A stretch of 64,000 nucleotides of DNA from Hyaloscypha bicolor E (Eukaryota; Ascomycota; Leotiomycetes; Helotiales; Hyaloscyphaceae). Below the pieces are notes generated by a model. The model searched no databases. It was not told the DNA's origin and was given only the letters and a program-made list of their open reading frames with translations. Location of the stretch: NCBI RefSeq assembly GCF_002865645.1, contig NW_020194693.1:992001-1056000 (forward strand), in the 5' to 3' direction. Shown here one piece after another: positions 23,661 to 36,287 of this stretch. Position 1 is the stretch's first letter, and every line of letters begins with the position of its first letter. A program made the position numbers and the translations under genes.

Positions 23661-24612
23661 TCGAACGATCGGGAAGTCGCAACACAGAGCAGGAGCTCTG
23701 GCAACTGCTTGAGGATGCTCGTGATCAGCAACAACCAGGGCCGACAACAGTCATCGCTCTCCGAATCTTAGTCGGAGAAATTGGACTCTTCTATGGAGGT
23801 TGTCCAGCTGGAGTTTCTGGGCGCGGTTTGCGAGCTGAGTGGTGGAGAGGGAACACGATGGCCGAGCTATTCTCGGCTCAACGTCAGGGGTACTGCCACT
23901 AGTCGGGTTGGAAGCCTTAATTGGGGCGCGTTAAGGAGAAGCAACATGGAGACTTCATGAAATACACGCGGACACAGACACAGGCACAACCTTCACTTCG
24001 CTCTTTTCTCTTGCATCTGTTGAAGGAACGCTCTTTACTCTCCTTGGCCACCCACGTCCACGGCTGCTGACACTTGGATCCCTTCCTTGGGCCCGTGCCC
24101 CAGAGTGTTTTACGCCTGCACCCCCCAAGGGAGACGGTTTCAGCTCCGAATAAACGAACGGCCATATCGACAAGGGCATCACCGGGGCCGCGCGATAACA
24201 CAACATTTCTCCAGATTCTTCACATCTGCCCCCTTGGAACTCGAACTGCAGTTGTGACATATGTGCGGAGTGGTGACAGAGGAACAATCTTGGGTAAGAC
24301 CCCGACCGCGGCAAATTACTGTCAACCCCCGTTGGGTGCTGACCTTGGCTCCTCCCACGTCGCAGAACCTTTGATCCTTCATGCTAACCACCGCCGTTAA
24401 TAGCACGATTACTGTACTGGTGAATACACTCTACCTGTGGTCCCACAGCGGTGACAAGTCGCCCATGTGGCATGATGAGAAGGGCTTGGTTCTGAGACAA
24501 CGGAGAAGACTCGAGTGAAATTGAACGACGACGGCGCATCGAAGTCGCGGCCAGGACTAGGGATCCATAACACATAACGGCGTTCGAAACATTGACTTGT
24601 TAGCTTTTGGTC
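23661..24612. other. Divergent promoter region of the membrane protein and formin genes
   Basis: About 950 bp without a supported gene. Short overlapping frames on both strands have no motif support. The formin start codon at 24613 is preceded by TTTTGGTC. Confidence 0.4.
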
Positions 24613-27600
24613 ATGTCAGCAGCGGACGCCAAAGCCAGGCAGTCATCGGGGGGCAAGTCGTCATTCTTCTCGAGAAGCAGCAAGAAAGACAAGAGAAATG
24701 TCAGTGACGAGGGGAGATATCTGGGGGGCGATTTGGATTCTGGCTCACGATCATCACGACATACACGAGGCTCGTCAGTTGTGTCAATAGAACGTCCGAA
24801 TTCGCCTGGTGCGGATCAGTCTGGATTGAACATGATGGCCGGGGTGATTACGTCCATTCCTTACGACAGCGTGACGGCAGACAGCAAGTCGCCTATACCG
24901 GTGGACTATCTGCCTCGAGGCGACCAGATGCCAATTCGAAGGGAACCTCTGCCACACCATCTCAATAAATCGAACGGAGACTTCCATCAATATCCATCTT
25001 TTGACCCCTCCACATTATCCAATGGCAGTTCGCATCCATCTGGGCCCAGACCTCCTCCAGGAGCTTCTAATATAACAATGGCATCCACAGGAAATCGCAC
25101 GACGCAATTGCAACAATGGGGGCCGGGAAGAGCAAGCGGGGCAAGCACAATGAATGGGCACAATTCGAGATATGACTCCTACTCGACGAATCAATCTTAC
25201 GGCAGAAGTTCCTTCGACCAATCCAGCGTAGATGGGAGCACCGAACGCTCAAGCGTTTTCTCTTCTGGAAGCTCTTCTAGGACAGCCATGCCGACTTCAC
25301 ATTCCAACAGTTCTTTCAGCAGCACTTTATCACCCTCACATCCACGAGAATCGCACCGCCTCACGAAGCTGCCCCACCATGGGCAGGGCTATGGATCATC
25401 CGCATCCCTCAGCGACAGCTTCAACCTCACCAAGCCGACCGACGATAGGATAATCGAGGAGCAATTCCTCGCTTTGATGCAGAAGCGGGGATGGCACAAT
25501 CTACCAGAGCAAGCGCGCCGGCAGATGATGGCATACCCTGCGGCAAAGAAATGGACGTTGGTACACCAAGATCGATTGACAGAATGGCAGGGTGATCAGA
25601 AGCGGCGGACTGTGAATAGACAGACAGGAACAATTGGTGGTCAATATGGCAGAGAAATGGAAATGCTCGCCAATGCCGAGGAGGAGGGAACACCAGAATG
25701 GTTCGTCAAGAAGGTCATGGACAACAGCATATCCGCGAAGCAGCTACAAAGTTTGGCAGTCAGCTTGCGAACACAACCGATAGGCTGGGTCAAGACTTTT
25801 GTAGAATGTCAGGGTCAGGTAGCGCTCACGAATGTGCTAGGGAAGATCAACAGAAGGCAAGCCCAGGGACCGGCACCAGCTGATGGCTCAACTAGTGACA
25901 AAGATCTCGACCGAGAATACGATATAGTCAAGTGCTTAAAGGCGCTCATGAACAACAAATTTGGAGCAGACGATGCATTGGCCCACCAGCCTGTCATTGT
26001 TGCTTTAGCAACTTCTCTGATATCGCCGAGGTTAACGACAAGGAAGCTTGTCAGTGAAGTTTTGACATTCTTATGTCACTGGGCAGATGGCCAGGGCCAC
26101 CTCAAGGTTATCCAGGCTATGGACTATGTCAAGGCCCAACATGGAGAAAATGGCCGCTTCGATGCCTGGATGCGAGTGGTGGAGGTCACAGTCGATGGCC
26201 GAGGGAAGATGGGAAGCCTTGTTGGAGCTAGTGAAGAAGTCCGAAGTGGTGGCATTGGAATGGAGAACCTCCTTATGGAGTACGCCGTTGCTACGCTCTT
26301 CTTGATCAACATGATTATCGACGCCCCCGAGAGAGACCTTCAGCTCCGAGTTCATATCCGAGCTCAATTTACAGCATGTGGAATCAAACGGATCCTGACG
26401 AAGATGGAAGGTTTCCAGTACGATGTGATAGATAAGCAGATTGAGCGATTCCGGGCCAACGAAGCAATCGACTACGAGGATCTTCTGGAGCGCGAGAATA
26501 GTAGTATGAAAGATAGCTTCGAGGGTGAAGTCAAGGATCTCAATGATCCCGCTCAAATAGTTGATGCTATCATGCAGAAGGTCCAAGGCAGTAGGACTCA
26601 GGACTACTTTGTGTCTGCTATGCAACATCTTTTGCTGATCCCAGACAATGATGGAGAAGAGAGACTACGAATGTTTCAGCTAGTGGATTCAATGCTCAGC
26701 TATGTTGCCATGGACAGACGCCTCCCAGACATGGATCTCAAGCAAAGTCTCAACTTTACAGTTCAAAGTCTTCTTGACAAGCTCCACACGGATTCAGAAG
26801 CACGCCAAGCTCTCGATGAAGCTCTTGAGTCACGCCAGATTGCCGATTCGGCAATGGCTGAGCGTGATGAGATGAAAGCTCAAATCGAGCTTGGAGCCGA
26901 TGGTGTGGTTGCAAAACTACAAAGACAGCTAGAAGAGCAGGCCCAAGTCATCGAAGTACAGAGACGGCAAGCAGATGCTCTGAAGGCCGAACTTGAAAAT
27001 ATCCAAACTGTCAGAGCAAAGGAAGCTCAAAGGAATGAGCTTGAAACGAGGGAACTCTACCTTATGCTTCGTGATGCTCAAGATATTGCTGCTTCGAATG
27101 CTGCAAAGGGTGGCAGTGCTGCCTTGAGTGAGAGTGATCCTTCACAGATGAAGGGTATCCTTGACCGAGAGAAACTTATGGACAGACTTGAAATGCAAAT
27201 TGAGCGTCAAAAGACGCAATATAAGCTGGAGGGCCGAGTGTGGGGTGATGCAGCGGGTCCATCTGACAGGTTGCGCGCTCTTCGTGAGGAGATGGATGGC
27301 GGCGAACGACCTCCAGGAGGAAGTACCCCACCAAGAGACTACACGAATAGCATGCTTGGCAGCGTTTCGCGACAAACCAGAATCCCTCGAAAACCTGTCA
27401 ACTCACAAGAAATGCTCCTTGAAGAAGGCGAGGATGAGGATGAGGATGAGGATGGCGCAATTTACGAGAAGCCTCGTCTTGTTGAGATGAGACGACCAAA
27501 GCAGACTCCTGGATATCTGGAAGAGATGGGTTCCAAAATCAAACGATACGATGCAAGCGATGACGAAGATGGTGATGGAGTTACCACTGGGCCTTCACAT

Positions 27601-29846
27601 CCAAGCATTGAATCAGATTCGCCGAGGACGCCCAGTGACGAAGGTGCGCCTAAGACTGTTGGCTTCAATGGAGCACCCCCGCCACCTCCCCCTCCCATGC
27701 CAGGGCAGACGCCTGGATTCAATGGACCGCCTCCTCCGCCTCCTCCACCCCCACCTCCTCCCGGATCTTTGGGAGGCCCGCCACCGCCTCCACCTCCCCC
27801 ACCAATGCCAGGCAGCGCTGGCATGCCTCCTCCACCACCACCTCCTATGCCGGGCAAGATGGGTGGAAATTTCTTGGCTGCTCAGCCAGCTTACAATGCT
27901 GTACCTACCCTTGGATTACCTGTCGCTAGACCCAAGAAGAAGCTCAAGGCTTTGCATTGGGAGAAGGTTGATACTCCTATGACCACGCATTGGGCTGCTC
28001 ATGCTCCAACACCTGCTGAGAAGGAAGAGAAATATGCTGAACTCTCTCGGAAGGGTGTACTCGACGAAGTGGAGAAACTCTTCATGGCCAAGGAAATCAA
28101 ACAGATTGGCAAAGGTGCAAGCAAGAAGTCGGAGAAGAAGCAGGTCATCTCAAGCGATCTCATGAGAACCTTCCGTAAGTACAAATGTGTGCCCCGCTTG
28201 AAAATTACTGATCATGTCTAGAAATCTCGCTTGCCAAATTCTCTACTTATCCCGTTGAAAAGATTGTTCAAATGATCATCCACTGTGACAAGGAAGTGTT
28301 GGACAACAATGTCGTTATGGACTTCCTACAAAAGGAGGATATGTGTACAATTCCTGAGAATACCGCCAAGTTAATGGCTCCATACAGCAAAGATTGGACT
28401 GGACCAGATGCCAACAAGGAAAACCGCGAACAAGATCCTTCAGAACTCACTCGAGAAGATCAAATATACCTCCAAACAGCGTATGAGCTACATCATTACT
28501 GGAAGTCGAGAATGCGGGCGCTGGCATTGACACGAACGTTCGAAGCTGAGTATGACGATGTTTCTGGCAAACTGAAGTCCGTTGTTGCCGTATCAGAATC
28601 CTTACGAGACTCGGTATCATTGATGAATGTCCTTGGTCTCATTCTCGATATCGGTAACTACATGAACGACTCGAACAAGCAAGCAAGTGGTTTCAAGCTG
28701 AGCTCGCTTGCTCGTCTTGGAATGGTTAAAGATGACAAGAACGAGTCAACGTTTGCGGATCTCGTCGAACGTATTGTCCGAACCCAGTATCCAGAGTGGG
28801 AGGGTTTCACTGGTGATATCGCCGGAGTCATCACAGCTCAGAAACTCAATGTGGAGCAGTTACAACAAGATGCGAAACGCTATATCGACAACATCAAGAA
28901 CGTCCAGATGTCTCTTGATTCTGGTAACCTCAGCGACCCCAAGAAGTTCCATCCACAAGACCGCGTGAGCCAAGTCGTCCAAAGATCGATGAAGGATGCA
29001 AGAAGAAAGGCAGAGCAGATGCAGCTTTACCTCGACGACATGGTCCGCACGTACGACGACATCATGGTATTCTACGGCGAAGATCCCACCGATGAGAACG
29101 CCCGCCGTGACTTCTTCGCCAAACTCGCTATCTTCGTCACGGAGTGGAAGAAGTCGCGCGAGAAGAATATCGAGTTAGAAAAGGTCCGCAAGCGCAATGA
29201 GGCATCTATGAAGCGCAAACATGCTCAGCTAAGAGTAACCGGGTCTTCGGATGGCAGCGCACCACCCTCCCCTATCTCCACTGGTGCCATGGACTCCCTA
29301 CTTGAGAAACTCAGAGCGGCCGCCCCGCAGACAAGAGACCAAAGAGATCGCAGACGAAGAGCACGGCTGCAAAATCGCCACCAAGTCCGTGTAGCCTCGG
29401 GCCAGAAGATCCCTGACCCAGACGAGATCCCCGAGATCGAAGAGTCGCTGAAACACCCTGAGTCTATCTCTTCGGACGGGCTGATCAGCCCTGAGATTCA
29501 GATTGGTGACGGTGGTGATGATATCGCAGAACGTGCGGCGTTGCTACTGCAAGGCATGAGAGGTACGGATGGCGCGGCGGATGATGGGGAGGCGAGCGAG
29601 AGGAGGGATTCCATGCGGAGGGCTAGGAGGAGGGATAACGCTGATGAGGAGCGCAAGACAAGAAGGAGAAGAAGGGAGAAGGCGAGCAGTACGGCAGGGA
29701 GTTTAGGTGATGAAGGAGGCGAGGAGGAAGTCCCTGATACGCCGATTATTGAGGAGCAGGGCGAACATGAGGAGGAGGGAAAGGTGGTCGTTAGTCCGCC
29801 CAGTCCGGAGGGCAGCGAGAAGAGGCCCATTGAGCTTGATGATTAG
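24613..29846 (+). CDS. sepA: Diaphanous-related formin (SepA/Bni1 type)
   Basis: Exons 24613-28174 and 28222-29846 encode 1728 aa. The 47-nt intron (GTAAGT...GTCTAG) joins SSDLMRTF to QISLAKFSTYP inside FH2. Domains in order: a Ser-rich N-terminus; a Rho-GTPase-binding/FH3 region from about residue 277 (DDRIIEEQFLALMQKRGWHN) to 720; a coiled coil at about 735-830; an FH1 proline-rich segment at about 1020-1083 with runs of up to 12 Pro; FH2 from about 1106 (RPKKKLKALHWEKVDT) to about 1500, including LGLILDIGNYMNDSNKQASGF; and a C-terminal autoregulatory DAD motif near 1543 (MDSLLEKLRAAAP followed by RRRRARL). Formins nucleate and elongate unbranched actin filaments at hyphal tips and septa. 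Length and architecture match SepA/Bni1. The C-terminus is unusually Arg/Glu-rich. The start is the ATG at 24613; no upstream ATG in frame has support. Confidence 0.93.
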
Positions 29847-30986
29847 GGATTGGGAAGAGGGGAGATTAAAGCTTTGTAATGTTAATGCTTCGTGTGGCAT
29901 CTTTGTCTTCTAGGGAAGGTGGAGGTGGGGTTTGGGGTTTGTAGTATAGCATTGACGACCGGATGAAAGTCAAAGAGTGGAGGAAGGGGTGTGGAAGATG
30001 TACGATGAAAGGGGTGATTCGTTTCTGCATAGCGTGCGTGCATGCGGTTTCTTGAGTTGCGGGAGTTGGTGTGAAAGTATGAATGAATCGAGGAGATTTG
30101 AGCGTGGATACTTGGTCCTTTTGCCCTCGTTGTGATTGTTCAAAGTTTTTGATGTCTGACTAGGAACTTTCCCGTGTTTCTACTTTCTTTAGCTTCGGAT
30201 GAGAGACGAGAGGAATTGGTCTACTTCCTCGACGTCGAACGCTCTTGCCCGAGAGCGGAAAGGTGAACGAATGTTCAAGGTGGGCTGAGACAACCAGGTT
30301 ATACAGGTTGATCTCTTCTCAGCCCTCGATTTGCGTGTATTTCCCAGCCCTCGGACGTTCCCCTTCGCTCCTGCCTCGACTGCCATTTCAGCGCTACTTC
30401 CCCAGGACAAACACCTCGCCCCCGCCTCGCTTGCTCTGCCCCATTCTTTCTCAACACCAACACTTCCATATCCACATCAAGCCTTCGATACATTCTCACG
30501 AACACAATCCCTTCAGGGCTCCTCCTCTACTTTGCCTTGAGGTAATATTTACCAAGCGCTCTCCTCGCCTCCACCTGCTGAGTACAAATACGTTGCTTCC
30601 ACCTTACCTCCTCGTCTCCTCCTTTTTCATTGTTTTTCAACAACAATAACTCTTCCACATCCACTTCGATTCTGCGGCGCCTTTCTCCGAACATCGCGCC
30701 TTCAAGATCCTTTCCCTGCTTTTCCTCGGGGCAAAGCTTAGATACCATTCCCCAGGGCGAGTTGACATTAGTTTTGCATCTGTCAATACATACAGCCTAT
30801 CGCTTCAGAGAACGAGCTCCATGACATTGCAAAGCTGAAGCTGAGACCTCTCTTGCTTTCCTCCCTCGATTTTGATATCAAAAGGCCACTTGACCTGTGA
30901 AGTCACCTTTGCTTTGCAGTACATTGACTTCTACATTTCAAGACACACTACCAACACTGGCTCATCGCCATACACTCCCTTCCAAC
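29847..30986 (+). other. Formin 3' flank and C/T-rich leader of DUF7918-2
   Basis: The first part is formin 3' flank. From about 30330 the plus strand becomes rich in C and T with no supported frame, like the leader of DUF7918-1. Confidence 0.4.
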
Positions 30987-32838
30987 ATGGCCATCTTGAA
31001 AAGTGGCAACGATGAGTACGAGGTCCGCATCAAGAGATACCTCGAAAAGACATATTTTGATGAATACATCAAGACCGGAGAACGAGAAAAGAAGGCAGCC
31101 ACAACGTGTAAGCGATACATCGTGGGTGGGGACGGGGTCAGATACACCACCGAAGTTACCTTGAAGAGTTTCATTTCGCCCAAGCCCAGCTCAAGGTTCC
31201 AGGTAAAATTGACTCAGTCTGTCACAAGAATATACACAGACCCGCCGATTACAAAGATGGGATCAAGGAAAAAATCACAACCGGGTTGGAGTACGCAGAT
31301 GTTACAGTTCGAGGACTTAAACTTTGGGGGGCAAGATTTGCCTTTCGAAGTCTCGCCTTGGGTACGCTATTTGTCCAATCTATTTCGGCTTACACTAATG
31401 ATATCGTAGATGAGAAACTTGTCAACGAGACCGACCTTATGGGAATCAATCCCGAAAGTCTTGGCTTCTTTGAGATCAGGCTGCGCAAATTTAGGTGGGA
31501 GAATCGGCGATTAACAGATAGAGAGTATAAAAAAAAAGTGGCAGCCGCGAACGACGCATCCAAAGTTCCACCGCCGCTAAATTCTTCTCTAGTCGTTGGA
31601 AATCACAAGGAGCCACGTCTCTGGGACGCTCAGAAAGTTGATGAGGACAGTTTCAAGAAGGATGGAATTGTATACGCAATTGGGTAAACTTCCAGTGTCT
31701 TCACCGTACAATGCATAATCGCTAATAACAAAGCTTTGTTGGAGGGAAACTTCAGTTTCCGTTTCCTGAGCCTGCCCGTCAACCGTTTGTCAGCCCCTTC
31801 CAACGCGGTTGGCCAAATTCTGTCTCCAAGCCGCCAGCTTACGTATCTCCAACAGTAGATGTGCTGGTCAGAGGCGCATTCTTTCACTTCCACTTCTATC
31901 ATCGAACCTTAGGTAAGGTTTAAAGCACTCAAGCTTTCAAGATCAATATTAACAAGTTGGAAGAATTCCTCGAATAAACTGGAATCGTCAAGTATGCGCC
32001 GCCTCTTTACCTATACGCCTGGAAGGACCTCGACAAAAGTGAACGCCAGACTGCCCTGAAAGAACTTCAAGCAATCAACAAGGAGCATGTCATAAATGCA
32101 CTAGAGGCGAAGACTGGCAAGATTCATGTAAAGTTTGGCAGGGGCCGGGGCAAGAATGAGGCGAAAGAATGGCGAGCGTGGTTCAAGATGTCAGAATGGG
32201 AGAAAGAAGATGCATTTGAAAGCCTGCGGGTAAGTTTGGCACACTCGACTATTCTGGCCTCAAAGTATCTCATTGTGATCCAGAAATCAAAGAAGTCACA
32301 CGAGCGTGGAGAAGCAATACGCCAGTATGAAAGTCGTAGTGGGGAAATCGTATCTCTTGTCGATGAGGATGAAGAACAATCCAAGGCAGAGAAAAAAGAG
32401 CCTTTCCGGCCCAAGACTTTTCCAGACCTCGAATATACAGCCGCAAGATCCGAAGATGGCTCCGCTGTAAAGAAGGAGAGCAAGATCAAGCACGAGCCAG
32501 TCGATATCAAAATACGCCTCGAGGATGATATGATGGTCAAGTCCTCCAATGGAGCTACACCTGCGGGAAATAATAAGAACTTCCGAGCTCACGAGGATAA
32601 TAATATTACCTCTGCAAACGACAAGAGCCCCGGATTTGAAGAACATAAAAATATTGCACCTGCAAGAAATAATGAGGTAGAAGATGATGAGTTAGAGAGA
32701 AAGATGGCAAAGGCAAGAGCATTAGAAGAGGAGATTGAGATGGAGGAAAGACTTGCAAAGCTGAAGCGTGAACGACGTGCATTGCAAGACCAGATCGAGG
32801 ACGCCAAAAGAAAGAAACAGAAGCATGGTGAGGAATGA
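30987..32838 (+). pseudogene. DUF7918-family paralogue 2 with in-frame stop codons
   Basis: The ATG at 30987 opens MAILKSGNDEYEVRIKRYLEKTYFDEYIKTGEREKK, the DUF7918 N-terminus. The frame must change near 31185-31240 to reach RPADYKDGIKEK and LEYADVTVRGLKLWG. A 44-nt intron (GTTCCA...ACACAG) would explain it, or else a frameshift. Further exons read DEKLVNETDLMGINPESLG and DEDSFKKDGIVYAIG. Then GFVGGKLQFPFPEP runs through FYHRTLGKV, a TAA (31921-31923), KLEEFLE, another TAA (31975-31977), and continues in the same frame as TGIVKYAPPLYLYAWKDLD. The third paralogue has FLEQANIV at the second stop, so CAA became TAA there. The C-terminal part is preserved to the stop at 32838: a 54-nt intron-like in-frame segment, SUMO-like KIKHEPVDIKI, EIVSLVDEDEE and a coiled coil. 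It may be a recent pseudogene or yield a truncated product. Confidence 0.65.
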
Positions 32839-33880
32839 CTTGTTGTGACTCGTGGATTCTGAGAGAGTCCTTCACGTGGAGCTGCAGTTCTTAGCACATG
32901 GCAATTCATTTGGGAAATAGACCACTTTTCCATTATTTGGCGGACATTCTACGGGAATTTTGGAGATCATAATTTGCAGAATTTTGGAGCACGGTGCTAG
33001 GATCATAATCTTTCAGCTAGTTTTCAGAATTTAGGGGTAGCTTTGAGGAAATTTTGTGAGGTTTCTTCCTCTCCTTCCTAATGAAATATATTCTTTCAAC
33101 AGAAACTGGGAAGTGTCCCACTCCTCCTCCCCAGAACTTTGAGCTTCTGTTATCAACGTGTGAAAATTTCTTGCTTGTTTAAAAATCGCCCTTCATAATT
33201 TGTATCAAACTCGAGGAATTCATTGAGATTGCTTAGTATCCCCAATCCCACGGGTACTCGGCATTCTACAGCAACGCTTTTGATGATTGAAAGATAGCAA
33301 CTAGCTGAGTAACATCCGGCCGCGTGCTGCAAAAACATTTCTTCCAAGGCTATGGTAGGCGGCATAACAAAACATCACGGCAACAGCAGCTCTGCCAAGA
33401 CCAAAGGAAAGGTAAAAACTTCTTGAGCCTTTGACACCTAACCCTCCGAAGTGGAATCTTTCGCCAATATTCACTGTATTAACTTCAACCGCAACGCGGG
33501 ACAAGTGATTCCTGGAAGCAAGCTAGGCAAGGCTGGCCTCGCGTCGATACTTTACCTTTGCCTCGCGTCCCAACCTTCCTCTTCCTTCTCCACACAATAC
33601 CACGTCGCCAACACCACGCTTACTCCTCGACTCATTGTTTGCAATACCTTGGAGGTTCCGTGGACACATTCTCGTGGTACGTGCATCTCGCACCGGAAAG
33701 GGGAGCGAGGATGGTGTGGAGTTGTATTTTTACTTCACTTTCGCCTGTCTTGGGATTGTGTGCTGACGCTTTGGCGGGTTGCAGTCACCTTATTATTCTC
33801 AGACCCTCTCGTTGATTTGAGTTCAGTTCATTCCGTCACAATCTTTGCCGAAGTCACGTCAGATATCGAAGGCGATCATC
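32839..33880. other. Intergenic between DUF7918 paralogues 2 and 3
   Basis: About 1 kb without a supported gene. It contains repeated AATTTTGGAG/AATTTAGGGG-like words at 32950-33060. The last 300 bp form the promoter and leader of paralogue 3. Confidence 0.4.
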
Positions 33881-35819
33881 ATGGCGATCCTCTCGCTGGG
33901 GCCGAACAAGGTCGAGGTTCGCATTCGAAGACACCCGCAGAACACATCCTTCGACGAGTATGTCAAGGTCGGAGACCGGGAGAAAACTGATGCTACCTCT
34001 TGCGACCGATACATCATCCCTGAACCTGGTCAGATCTACACCATCGAAGTTACATTGAAGAGAGGCTACAATTTTGGAAAGGCAGACTGCGTGAGTGCTT
34101 CTCTTTGCCTTCTTGGCGTGGCAAAACCTATCTCGGCGCTGCAGATTCGTCCCCCCAATGACTACGAAAACTTCACAAAAGAGGACCTCAAGGTCCATCT
34201 TACTTATGTTAAACGAGTCAGAGTGGATGGACATAGTATCTCTGGGGCGCGCTTAGTGTTTGGAGAAGTTTCGATTGGTATTTCGGTTGCCTTCAACCCC
34301 AGAATTTGCGCTAATCCTGCATTAGATGCAGACCTGCAAAATGAAACCAATGTTATGGGTATTGATCCAAAAAATCTTGGTAGTCTTTGCATTGAAGTCA
34401 AGAAGGAGAAATATGACTTGGTCCCCATGACGCCCGGTGAACACGCAAAAATGATTAAGCAAGACAGCAAAGAGATATGTTGCTCTTGTGAATAAAGTTA
34501 ATCCACTTTCTGACGTTTCATAATGTAGATCAGCAGCCTTGACAGAAGCCAAACCCTTTGGGATGTAGAGAAAATTGACAAGGAGAACTTCAAGAAGCAT
34601 GGAATCACCGCAACAGTTGGGTAGGCGGCGCAACGCCCCTAGTGCATCAACACATATTAATGAAGAGTAGCTTCGTTGGCGGCCACCCTTCACAGCCATC
34701 ACAAAGCAAATACTGGATAGCCAATTATAGACACGGAAAGCCACTAGAATTTCTATTCCATTGTCATCCTGCTGGTAGGCAGACTAAGATGAGGAAGTTT
34801 CCAACTCAAAACTTACTATTCGTAGAATTCCTTGAGCAAGCTAACATTGTTCTCTATCCACCACCTCTCCATAGCTTTTCGTGGGAGCAATTAGACGAGG
34901 GCGAACAAAAAATTGCTCTGCCAAAGCTCCAAGAACTGTCTAAGAAGCGAGCCACCCAGTGGGGGCAGATCGAGCTAGATCCCGATGACTGGCAAGAGGA
35001 ATGGGATTCTTGGAACGAGATGCAGCCCCATGAACGAAAATATGCCTTCAAGAAACTACAAGTATGTTTCTTCATCCTCCAAAGATCAGCAAATGGCTAA
35101 CAAGTACTAACAGCAAGAAGAAAAAACATACCGACGAGGCCAAGTCCAGAACCAAATTGCCCAGATTCCAGCAAGTAGAATTCAGGATCTCGACCGTGGT
35201 ACGCCTGGCACCGTGACAACGGCCAGTAGTCGCGGCTCTGGTTCTCGTCCAATTATTATTCGCGACTCCCCGCCAAAGGTCAACAGTACTCGGAAACGAC
35301 TTGCAGACTCCCAATTACATCGTCAAAGTACTCGAAGCATCAAGCAAGAAAGCTTCCACAGCCACCCTATGGCTGCGAGACAATCCATCACGAAAGAAGA
35401 GCCACTCGAACAAATCAATGTTGGTGATCTTGACGATGCAGATGTCCAGATGCTACCAGCGCCAACTATCAGGCACGACATAGCTCAAGGAAATAAATGC
35501 AGCTACTGCGAAGCAGGCCAAATTCGAAGAGGTTCCAGAGTGTGGCGGTGTGGACTTGTATAGTATCAAAGAGTTCTCAAGAAAAGCATCTAAGGTTGTT
35601 GTTGTTGTTGTTGAAGGAGAGACGGAGCAGGAGGAAGTGATTGCCGATCTTGATCAGATCGCTGAGTTAGAGTCTGTCACGGAGGACGAGAGAACTGAGG
35701 AGGAGAAACGTGCTGAAGCTGAACAATTAGTCAGGGATGACGAGGAGTTTGAGAGAAAAAAATTAGAGACGGCGAGGACAATGGCAGGATACATGGAGGA
35801 GCTGAGGTCACAGATGTAG
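33881..35819 (+). CDS. DUF7918-family protein, paralogue 3, apparently frameshifted
   Basis: The ATG at 33881 opens MAILSLGPNKVEVRIRRHPQNTSFDEYVKVGDREK, closely like paralogue 2. Introns follow SI(G)|DADLQNETNVMG, TATVG|FVGGHPSQPS and FKKLQ|QEEKTYRRGQ, at the same places as in the other copies. Two regions do not read through. At 34470-34530 the frame gives EHAKMIKQDSKE then stops, while the next frame gives KRYVALVNKVNPLSDV, and the first frame resumes at SSLDRSQTLWDVEK. Near 35490-35570 the frame ends CSYCEAGQIRRGSRVWRCGLV while an overlapping frame continues to the coiled-coil end EFERKKLETARTMAGYMEEL. Either short unrecognised introns or frameshifts are present. RPIIIRDSPP and SITKEEPLEQI repeat the SIM-like and SUMO-acceptor-like motifs. 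Probably decaying or mis-spliced; no enzymatic motif is seen. Confidence 0.55.
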
Positions 35820-36287
35820 CGCCGGCTCAAGGCAATCATCTTAGGGTGATGTTGGATTGTTTGAAACTGTTTGATGCATATCGAGTAGATGACTGGTTCT
35901 TGTTTGAGCCATATACCAGAGAATTGGGGATGTGGGACATTCTTGCCGTAAAGAGCAATGAAAAAACTTAAAATGCAATCTCGAAAAAGGGGGTGGATCA
36001 CGTGGCTGCAGAAAGGAAAGCTAGGGTGGGCCCAAGATTTGCAGGGGTGTGAATATTGAGCCCCCTTTCAGGCTGTTATGCCAGCCGCCAACAACATGCC
36101 GGCAACTCACCACAACCCCTCAATCGAACCCCACTATGAAGTACTATTCTACCGCATGTAAGGTACTGTATCGATCCGCTGTCGGTCCCACACGTCCGCA
36201 GCTCTATTGAGTCTTCAGTTAAGTATCAATCGGCCCATTTTCACGCATTCATCTCATTTCCTTCATTCTCTCTATTACTCTGCAATC
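35820..36287. other. Intergenic, promoter of the DUF2264 gene
   Basis: No coding signal is seen. A C/T-rich leader immediately precedes the ATG at 36288. Confidence 0.4.

Noticed and set aside
27462..27857. Gly-rich minus-strand frame of 131 codons
   Set aside because: It is the antisense of the formin proline-rich FH1 segment; CCN codons read backwards give Gly.
29498..29830. Ser/Leu-rich minus-strand frame of 110 codons
   Set aside because: Antisense of the Arg/Glu-rich formin C-terminus.
34090..34143. Possible 54-nt GTGAGT...CTGCAG intron in DUF7918 copy 3
   Set aside because: It is in frame, and paralogue 1 has coding sequence of the same length here, so it was kept as exon, though splicing cannot be excluded.
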